12,546 nt of DNA from JAMHZE01 sp964424715 (GTDB lineage: Bacteria > Pseudomonadota > Alphaproteobacteria > Rickettsiales > UBA8987), in assembly GCA_964424715.1 (NCBI GenBank), contig CAYRJW010000043.1, forward strand, positions 1 to 12,546, written 5' to 3'. Positions 6,936 to 12,546 of this stretch are shown piece after piece (position 1 is the stretch's first letter; every line of letters begins with the position of its first letter). Under the pieces are notes generated by a model. That model searched no databases. It was not told the DNA's origin and saw nothing but the letters and a program-made list of their open reading frames with translations. A program made the position numbers and the translations under genes.

Positions 6936-7076
6936 TTACTTATTACCTTTAACAGAAGGACGGTTGAAAAGCAATTCCACAACCACCAGCAATACCAGCA
7001 ATGCGGTGTAACCTTTCAGCATGCAGAATAGCCCTAAGCCTACTGCGAAATATCTTTCCAAATTCTTTATATTCAT
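6936..7076 (-). CDS. small putative membrane protein, 46 residues
   Basis: I do not recognise the family. A minus-strand ORF with ATG at 7076 and TAA at 6936 encodes 46 residues. It starts with a short polar head (MNIKNLERYF), continues with hydrophobic AVGLGLFCML, then K-G-Y, then a strongly hydrophobic TALLVLLVVVELLF (24-37), and ends with the basic tail NRPSVKGNK. This pattern suggests one or two short membrane segments. GGGG lies about eight bases upstream of the ATG and could serve in ribosome binding. It begins 64 bases after the lpdA stop on the same strand, so it may be read from the pdhC-lpdA transcript. No competing gene covers this stretch. The membrane-like composition and codon use support it, but at this length chance is not excluded. 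Confidence 0.5.
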   Translation of the reverse strand: MNIKNLERYFAVGLGLFCMLKGYTALLVLLVVVELLFNRPSVKGNK

Positions 7077-7140
7077 TTTAAACCCCATTTATTTTGAGGC
7101 TAACTTTATAGCGCAGAATTCCGCCATTGCAAGGGATTTG

Positions 7141-8574
7141 TTAGAAATGCACCGCGCGTTTATAGGCATCCAACACGGATTCGTGCATGGATTCGGAGAT
7201 GGTCGGGTGTGGGAAGATGGTGTGCATGAAGTCGGCTTCGGTGGCTTCCATGGTTTTGCCTATCACGAAACCCTGAATCATTTCAGTGACTTCCGGGCCG
7301 ATAAGGTGGGCACCAAGTAACTCGCCTGTTTCAGCGTTGAAGATGGTCTTTATCATGCCATCCGTATCGCCAAGAGCAATGGCCTTGCCATTTGCCGAGA
7401 ACGGGAAACGGCCGACCTTAATGTTATAACCGGCGGCTTTGGCTTTATCTTCAGTGAGGCCGACGGAGGCGATCTGCGGGTGGCAATAGGTGCAGCCGGG
7501 GATGTTCTCTTTTTTCATCGGCGTTGGTTCGTGATCCAGTTTGCCATCATCATAGGCGATCTTCTCAACGCATATCATTCCCTCGTGAGAGGCTTTGTGG
7601 GCCAGCATTGGCGCGGAGGCAACATCGCCTATCGCATAAATTCCTTTTTCATCAGTGGCGGAGAATTCGTCGGTTCTTATCTGGTTACGCTCTACATTTA
7701 CACGCGTGCCTTCAAGGCCAAGATTTTCAGTATTGCCGATAACGCCGACGGCAAGTATCACGCGCTCAAATTTTATATCTTCAGATTTTCCTTCTTTGTC
7801 TTTAAGGGTAGCAGTAACTTCGTTCTTACCTTTCTTAAGCGCGGAAACGGTTGTTTGCGTTAGTATCTTTAAACCCTGCTTCTCGAAAGATTTATGGGCA
7901 ATTTTGGATATCTCGGCATCTTCAACCGGGAGAATTCTATCCATAACTTCAACCACAGTAACTTCTGCACCCATTGATCTATAGAATGATGCGAACTCGA
8001 TACCGATAGCGCCGCTGCCGACAACTAAAATAGATTTAGGCATCTCATCAGGGGTCATGGCTTTGCGGTAGCTCCAGATAAGTTCCTCGTCATGCTCCAG
8101 CCCCGGCAGTGTGCGGGCACGCGCGCCGGTTGCGAATATTATGTGATTGGCTTCGATATCGGCGACCTTCTTGGAATCACGGTCAGCGCTTTCACGCACG
8201 GATATTTTCCCGGCACCGTTAAGCTTGCCGTAACCCATGATGACTTCGATCTTATTTTTCTTCATCAGATGCTGGATGCCCATAGTAAGTTTCTTGGAAA
8301 CATTACGCGAGCGTTGTATTATTTTTTTGAAATCGAATTTGATATTATCAGCCGATAACCCGAACTGATCGAGATTATGCATCAGATGATATATCTCCGA
8401 AGTGCGCAGCAGCGCCTTGGTAGGGATACAGCCCCAGTTAAGGCATATTCCGCCAAGATGTTCCTTCTCCACCACCGCAGTTCTGTAACCAAGTTGCGCC
8501 GCACGAATAGCCGCTACATAACCGCCGGGGCCACCGCCGATAACTACGATATCAAATTGTTTTACTTCGGACAT
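7141..8574 (-). CDS. lpdA: dihydrolipoyl dehydrogenase (E3)
   Basis: FAD enzyme that reoxidises dihydrolipoamide of 2-oxo acid dehydrogenase complexes and passes electrons to NAD+. The 477-residue length is typical. Visible are the FAD-binding GGGPGGYVAAIRAAQLG (13-29), the redox disulfide in GGICLNWGCIPTKAL (Cys44 and Cys49), the NAD-binding VVGSGAIGIEFASFYRSMGA, the second FAD motif GIYAIGDVA, and the C-terminal active-site base in FPHPTISE (His456, Glu461). It follows pdhC (E2) by 19 bases, so it most likely serves the pyruvate dehydrogenase complex, although E3 is often shared between complexes. The E1 genes are not in this window. No strong Shine-Dalgarno is seen before the ATG. Confidence 0.97.
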   Translation of the reverse strand: MSEVKQFDIVVIGGGPGGYVAAIRAAQLGYRTAVVEKEHLGGICLNWGCIPTKALLRTSEIYHLMHNLDQFGLSADNIKFDFKKIIQRSRNVSKKLTMGIQHLMKKNKIEVIMGYGKLNGAGKISVRESADRDSKKVADIEANHIIFATGARARTLPGLEHDEELIWSYRKAMTPDEMPKSILVVGSGAIGIEFASFYRSMGAEVTVVEVMDRILPVEDAEISKIAHKSFEKQGLKILTQTTVSALKKGKNEVTATLKDKEGKSEDIKFERVILAVGVIGNTENLGLEGTRVNVERNQIRTDEFSATDEKGIYAIGDVASAPMLAHKASHEGMICVEKIAYDDGKLDHEPTPMKKENIPGCTYCHPQIASVGLTEDKAKAAGYNIKVGRFPFSANGKAIALGDTDGMIKTIFNAETGELLGAHLIGPEVTEMIQGFVIGKTMEATEADFMHTIFPHPTISESMHESVLDAYKRAVHF

Positions 8575-8593
8575 TTTTGAAATTTTTTAGAGA

Positions 8594-9877
8594 TTAAACA
8601 AAAAGCGTCACCGGATTCTCGATGAATTTTTTGAGAGATTGCAGGAACTGGGCACCAACTGCGCCATCTACCGAGCGGTGATCTACCGATAATGTAGCAG
8701 ACATGATGCTTGCTATTTCAACATTGCCGTTCTTTACAACGATGCGTTCTTCACCCGCGCCGACAGCCAGAATGCAGCTTTGTGGCGGGTTGATGATGGC
8801 GTTGAATTGTTTTATTCCGAACATTCCGAGATTGGAAATGGAGAAACCACCACCCTGGAATTGTTGTGGTTTCAGTTTATTTTCTTTCGCGAGTTTCACC
8901 AGTTCTTTCATATCAGCCGAAATTTGCTGAACGGATTTCTGGTCGGCGTTGAAAACTATAGGAGTGATAAGGCCGTTATCGGTTGCAACGGCAACGGAGA
9001 TATCAACGTTATTATATTGCACGATAGCATCATCATACCAGCTTGAGTTAGCCGCAGGAACGGCCTTTAGGGCCAGCGCAGAGGCTTTTATTATCATATC
9101 GTTCACGGAGATGCGGTATGCGCCTTTGGCAAGTTCGTTAACATGTTCACGCGCTTGCAGAAGGTCAGTGATGTCGAGATCTATATTCAGATAGAAATGC
9201 GGAACGGTCTGTTTGGATTCAAGCAGGCGTTTGGCAGTTATCTGTTTTATGTTGTTATTCTCGATAGAAATAAATTCAACCGGATCGCGGTTGACAGCGT
9301 GAGTAGCAGCGCCACCTTTTTTGAGGAACTCCTCAACATCGGCCTTAACGATACGGCCTTTAGGGCCGGTGCCTTTTAGGGCGGCGAGGTTCACACTTGC
9401 GAGAGAGGCTACCTTTTTAGCAAGCGGACTTGCTTTTATATCGTTAGAGACCGGAGCCTGATAACCAGTAGATGGCGTAGAAACTTGTGTAGCAGCAGCC
9501 CTTGGTGCAGCTACAGGAGCTTTAGGAGCAGTTTTTGGTGCGGCGGTTGGGGCTTTGGATTTATTTTCGTTGGCGGTTTGTTTCGGTGCTTCAGGTTGTT
9601 TTACAACATAGCTTTCCAGAATTTTTTTATCTTCGCCATCTTCAAGCAGCAATGCGATAACGGAATTTACCGCAACGCCTTTAGAGCCTTCAGGGATAAC
9701 TATCTTACCGAGGATACCTTCATCAACGGCCTCAACTTCCATGGTGGCCTTATCGGTCTCGATCTCGGCTATCACCTGCCCGGCTTTTACTTTGTCGCCT
9801 TCTTTTTTTACCCATTTGGAAAGATTGCCTTCGGTCATGGTAGGGGAAAGAGCGGGCATTGTAATTTCTATTGGCAT
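8594..9877 (-). CDS. pdhC: pyruvate dehydrogenase complex E2, dihydrolipoyl acetyltransferase
   Basis: Core of the pyruvate dehydrogenase complex; moves the acetyl group from lipoyl-lysine to CoA. The 427-residue product has one N-terminal lipoyl domain (about 1-76, lipoylated Lys43 in ETDKATMEVEA), an Ala/Pro/Lys-rich flexible linker (about 90-145), a peripheral-subunit-binding domain (about 148-186, ASPLAKKVASLASVNL...GTGPKGRI), and the catalytic domain (about 195-427) with DHRSVDGAVGAQFL holding His400 and Asp404. The start MPIEITMPALSPTMTEG matches alphaproteobacterial and mitochondrial PDH E2, and argues for pyruvate rather than 2-oxoglutarate. lpdA follows 19 bases downstream. The common alphaproteobacterial order pdhA-pdhB-pdhC is broken: rfbD lies upstream instead, across a 67-base gap. 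Confidence 0.95.
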   Translation of the reverse strand: MPIEITMPALSPTMTEGNLSKWVKKEGDKVKAGQVIAEIETDKATMEVEAVDEGILGKIVIPEGSKGVAVNSVIALLLEDGEDKKILESYVVKQPEAPKQTANENKSKAPTAAPKTAPKAPVAAPRAAATQVSTPSTGYQAPVSNDIKASPLAKKVASLASVNLAALKGTGPKGRIVKADVEEFLKKGGAATHAVNRDPVEFISIENNNIKQITAKRLLESKQTVPHFYLNIDLDITDLLQAREHVNELAKGAYRISVNDMIIKASALALKAVPAANSSWYDDAIVQYNNVDISVAVATDNGLITPIVFNADQKSVQQISADMKELVKLAKENKLKPQQFQGGGFSISNLGMFGIKQFNAIINPPQSCILAVGAGEERIVVKNGNVEIASIMSATLSVDHRSVDGAVGAQFLQSLKKFIENPVTLFV

Positions 9878-9928
9878 AGTTTGGTTTTCCGTTGTTTGTT
9901 GTTAGTTTTTAGCAAAATACAGGAATAG

Positions 9929-9940
9929 TGAGAATTCTCA
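9929..9940. repeat. 12-bp perfect palindrome between rfbD and pdhC
   Basis: TGAGAATTCTCA is fully self-complementary. It lies five bases after the rfbD stop (9945-9947 on the minus strand) and about 50 bases before the pdhC start. It could be an operator-type dyad, but there is no second copy in the gap and no neighbouring promoter that I can assign. A palindrome of this size may arise by chance. Confidence 0.35.
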
Positions 9941-9944
9941 AACA

Positions 9945-10841
9945 CTAATTATGGGCCTTTATTCTCTTTAGGCAATTAGTGAGGGATTGTTGCACGGATG
10001 GCAGCTGCAGGCCAAAATTCACGCGGAGTTTGCTGGTCTCAAGGCGGGAATTCAGCGGGCGGGTGGCTTTGGTGGGGAATTCAGAGGACAGGATAGGCAG
10101 TAGATTTGTGGTTTTAACCGGGAAACCGAGTTCTCTGGCGGTATCAATTATCATCACCGCGAATTTATGCCAGGATATCTGCTCCTGCGGTACTAAGTGG
10201 TAAACACCGGTCTTTATTTTATCGGTTTTTATTGCGCGCAATGTGATATCGGCGATGTCGTAAGCATAAGTGGGAGAGCCGATCTGGTCGGAGACTATTT
10301 TTAATTCTTCACGCTCACAAGCAAGTTTTAAAATTGTTTTTACGAAATTTTTGCCGATATCATTATATACCCATGAGGTGCGGAAAATAAGATGATCGCA
10401 GCCGGACTTTGTTATCGCACGCTCACCATCAAGTTTTGTTCTGCCATAGTAATTCAGGGGATTAAGGTTTTTTGTGTTATCCTCTGCGAATGGCTTATCT
10501 CCTGCGCCATCGAATACATAATCAGTGGAGTAATGAACAAAAAGTGACTGGTTCGCGGTGGTGAATTTTGCTATCTCATTAACGGAAATATTATTTATAT
10601 TATTGCAGATATCTCGCTCATCCTCCGCGGTATCAACCGCGGTATAAGCGGCAGCGTTTATTATTATGTCGGGTTTGAAGTTCAGGTTTTTAAGTTGTGA
10701 ATATACAGTATCCGCCTTCGCAAGATCAAGCCCCTGCTCCATGCCGACGGCCCGGAATTCATATTCATACTGGTTCTTCAGCAGCGCAATAAGATTAGTG
10801 GAAACCTGCCCGCCAGTGCCTATTATAAGTATCTTTTTCAT
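9945..10841 (-). CDS. rfbD: dTDP-4-dehydrorhamnose reductase
   Basis: Last step of dTDP-L-rhamnose synthesis, NAD(P)H-dependent reduction of dTDP-4-dehydrorhamnose; supplies rhamnose for O-antigen or capsule. The 298-residue product is an extended short-chain dehydrogenase: a glycine-rich nucleotide-binding IIGTGGQVSTNL (6-17), INAAAYTAVDTAE (61-73), STDYVFDG (105-112) and the catalytic YGRTK (Tyr132, Lys136). The segments SWVY (156-159) and SDQIGSPTYAYDIA are typical of RmlD. It stands alone: rfbA, rfbB and rfbC are not in the window. It is divergent from the methyltransferase/glycosyltransferase pair across 65 bases, which supports a polysaccharide role. Gly11-Gly12 in GTGGQ departs slightly from the more common GxxGQLG. 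Confidence 0.93.
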   Translation of the reverse strand: MKKILIIGTGGQVSTNLIALLKNQYEYEFRAVGMEQGLDLAKADTVYSQLKNLNFKPDIIINAAAYTAVDTAEDERDICNNINNISVNEIAKFTTANQSLFVHYSTDYVFDGAGDKPFAEDNTKNLNPLNYYGRTKLDGERAITKSGCDHLIFRTSWVYNDIGKNFVKTILKLACEREELKIVSDQIGSPTYAYDIADITLRAIKTDKIKTGVYHLVPQEQISWHKFAVMIIDTARELGFPVKTTNLLPILSSEFPTKATRPLNSRLETSKLRVNFGLQLPSVQQSLTNCLKRIKAHN

Positions 10842-10906
10842 ATAAATTTCTTGATAATGACTAATTAAAAGCTATAAACAGCAATCAATCATAATGCAGG
10901 AAGATT

Positions 10907-11644
10907 ATGTCCGTAGCCGCCATTAATGCAAGCAAAAGTAAATTTGCAAAAAAACTAGACAAGAAGATAAATAAAATTTCATCACAGGTAAAACTGCTGA
11001 ATGAAAAGCTGAAAGGCAATTATACCAGCCGGTTTATCGATATAAACTGGGATGGCAGGCCGAAAAGATATGATCTTATCAATAAGCTTATACAAGAATA
11101 CGGTTATAAGACCTATCTGGAAATAGGCTGCAGAAGCGATACCACCTTTGTTAGCGTTACTGTTGACCACCGCGTGGGCGTTGATCCGGCCAGCGGCGGC
11201 ACTCACCGGATGACCAGCGATGAATATTTCGCAAATCATAATGAAAAATTCGATATCATATTCATTGATGGCCTGCATGTTTATGAGCAGGTGATAAAAG
11301 ATATAAAGAACGCAGTTAAGGTTCTTAATGATAACGGCACTATAATTATGCATGACTGTCTGCCTAATAATTGTCTGGCACAGTATGATTTCAAACTTAT
11401 AAACCAGTGGAACGGAGATGTCTGGAAAGCATTTGTTGAGGCCCGCACCCTACCAGATATTGATGCGGCAGTGTGTATGATAGATCATGGGGTGGGAGTT
11501 ATAAGAAAAAGAAAGAATACCAATATGGTAAATTTAAAATGCGATAATTTCAAAGACCTGAAATATCCGCAATTCCTTGATAATTACAAGGAATGGACCA
11601 ATCCCGTTGAATATTCAGATATAATGGATTTTATAAAAAAATAG
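10907..11644 (+). CDS. class I SAM-dependent methyltransferase
   Basis: Predicted Rossmann-fold methyltransferase (Methyltransf_24-like); acceptor unknown. In the 245-residue product, motif I is YLEIGCRSDTTF (70-81), the acidic end of strand 2 is GVDP (91-94), IIFIDGLHVYEQV (117-129) marks strand 4 and its following helix, and GTIIMHDC (144-151) strand 5. The lysine-rich N-terminus (about 8-38, KSKFAKKLDKKINKISSQVK) looks like an amphipathic helix or short coiled coil. AGGAAG at 10898-10903 precedes the ATG closely and supports this start. The glycosyltransferase starts nine bases after its stop, so the two are likely one operon; methyltransferases of this kind occur often in surface-glycan loci, so sugar modification is the inferred job. 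Confidence 0.82.
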   Translation: MSVAAINASKSKFAKKLDKKINKISSQVKLLNEKLKGNYTSRFIDINWDGRPKRYDLINKLIQEYGYKTYLEIGCRSDTTFVSVTVDHRVGVDPASGGTHRMTSDEYFANHNEKFDIIFIDGLHVYEQVIKDIKNAVKVLNDNGTIIMHDCLPNNCLAQYDFKLINQWNGDVWKAFVEARTLPDIDAAVCMIDHGVGVIRKRKNTNMVNLKCDNFKDLKYPQFLDNYKEWTNPVEYSDIMDFIKK

Positions 11645-11653
11645 CAGCAGAAT

Positions 11654-12546
11654 ATGTATTTAGTTGGCTGGAAGCCTGTCAGGGATGATCTTAACGCGCC
11701 AAGCTCCCGTATCAGATGCACAAATATAATAAGTCATTTCCAAAGCGATAATATCAGGATCGAGCTCTTTGATCCCAGGGATCATAATAAAAAATATGAT
11801 GCGGTGATATTCTCCAAGAATTACTCCGATGAAAGCCTAGCACAGGTAGAAAAACTGAAAAAGCAGGGTGTGACCGTAATATTTGATCTTTGTGACAACC
11901 GCTTTTATAGGCCTGATAATTCCGATATCTCAAAGGAATTTGATATGTCAGAAGCAAGACTTCGGAAAATGTTTGAACTGGCTGACCATGTCACAACATC
12001 AACCCAGAATCTTCAGGAATTGTTCACCTCTTACTTTCCGAATAAGGAATTCATTATTATTGAAGATGCACTGGAAAGGAGCGTTGCCACAGACGATACA
12101 ATATTGTTCAAGTTAAAGAAGTGGCTGTATTTTATCATATACAGAATAAGACTCCTAAGAAAAGGCCGCAACAGAACAAGAGTAATATGGTTCGGCACTA
12201 ACGGCAACCAGCGGGCGCATACTTCCGGAATGATAGAACTTATAAAACTTAAAGAGCTTCTGAACAGCGATAAATATAAGGACAAAATAATTCTTACAAT
12301 ATGCAGTGATGGAAAAAAGCTATATAAAAAAACCTTTGCAGGATGGGATATACCAGTAGTTTTTATAGGCTGGTGCGGCACTACTTTTTATCCCGTACTG
12401 AGATCGAACCAACTGGCGCTGATACCTATAACGCACACCCCGCTTACCGTCGGAAAAACAAACAACCGCGTTATAACTTCCCTACATAACGGCCTTGCCG
12501 TGATAGCGGATGAGATACCGAGTTATAAGGTGTTTGAGGATTGTAT
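11654..12546 (+). CDS. glycosyltransferase, GT-B type (C-terminus beyond the window)
   Basis: I translated 297 codons from the ATG at 11654 without a stop to the window end. The product lacks a signal peptide and starts MYLVGWKPVRDD...PSSRIR, like bacterial glycosyltransferases that read a short locus of ordered sugar donors. A segment VIFDLCDNRFYRP (75-87) is followed by DHVTTSTQNLQELF (111-124), the usual end of the N-terminal GT-B domain. Near 152-175 is a basic hydrophobic stretch (KLKKWLYFIIYRIRLLRK) that may touch the membrane. The nucleotide-sugar domain follows: VIWFGTNGNQRAH (177-189), and ALIPI...KTNNRVITSLHNGLAVIADEIPSY (255-290), the typical donor-binding loop. The sugar and acceptor are unknown. 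It follows the methyltransferase by nine bases. Confidence 0.8.
   Translation, partial: MYLVGWKPVRDDLNAPSSRIRCTNIISHFQSDNIRIELFDPRDHNKKYDAVIFSKNYSDESLAQVEKLKKQGVTVIFDLCDNRFYRPDNSDISKEFDMSEARLRKMFELADHVTTSTQNLQELFTSYFPNKEFIIIEDALERSVATDDTILFKLKKWLYFIIYRIRLLRKGRNRTRVIWFGTNGNQRAHTSGMIELIKLKELLNSDKYKDKIILTICSDGKKLYKKTFAGWDIPVVFIGWCGTTFYPVLRSNQLALIPITHTPLTVGKTNNRVITSLHNGLAVIADEIPSYKVFEDC

Noticed and set aside
7480..9928. Many plus-strand open frames opposite lpdA and pdhC
   Set aside because: They are antisense shadows of two clearly recognised genes; none shows a known domain or a ribosome binding site.
9926..9947. Terminator hairpin after rfbD
   Set aside because: The 12-bp palindrome has no loop and no T-run downstream on the minus strand; extending pairing to TAGTG/CACTA needs a bulge of four bases.
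10842..10906. Divergent promoters between rfbD and the methyltransferase
   Set aside because: Promoters must be near, but this AT-rich 65-base gap has no hexamer pair good enough to place one.

Overview
The window comes from a bacterial chromosome, most likely an alphaproteobacterium. The evidence is the bamE / rpmF-plsX-fabH arrangement, an HAD-IIA hydrolase of the TIGR01459 type that is common in that class, a separate pdhC-lpdA pair, and the general look of MetK, BamE and the E2 protein. Coding density is high, no stretch longer than about 300 bases lacks a gene, and ATA, AGA and AGG codons are used freely. No tRNA, rRNA, transposase, phage gene or CRISPR array was seen. Species cannot be named from the sequence.

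Left part (1-1734), minus strand: metK, cut off near its C-terminus by the window start, lies downstream of bamE, a lipoprotein of the outer-membrane beta-barrel assembly machine. A 151-base gap (1735-1885) separates bamE from the divergent plus-strand run. It carries an imperfect inverted repeat just upstream of the rpmF ribosome binding site.

Middle part (1886-6444), plus strand: rpmF (ribosomal protein bL32), plsX and fabH form the classical ribosome / lipid-synthesis cluster. They are followed by an HAD-family hydrolase and a class I/II aminotransferase. plsX and fabH overlap by one base, and the hydrolase and aminotransferase are nearly stop-to-start. A perfect 31-bp inverted repeat fills nearly the whole fabH-hydrolase gap.

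Right-middle part (6446-10841), minus strand: in transcription order rfbD, pdhC (E2), lpdA (E3), a previously uncalled 46-residue membrane protein, a REP/BIME-like pair of GC-rich inverted units, and a single-domain methylguanine-DNA methyltransferase whose stop faces the aminotransferase stop across one base. pdhC and lpdA supply two of the three pyruvate dehydrogenase components; the E1 genes are not here.

Right end (10907-12546), plus strand: a class I SAM-dependent methyltransferase and a glycosyltransferase cut by the window end. With the neighbouring rfbD (dTDP-rhamnose synthesis), they suggest the edge of a surface-polysaccharide locus. Most genes are conserved housekeeping genes. The least explained items are the intergenic palindromes, the small membrane ORF, and a MetK whose usual GAGDQG signature is altered. 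I see no convincing new multi-gene system.
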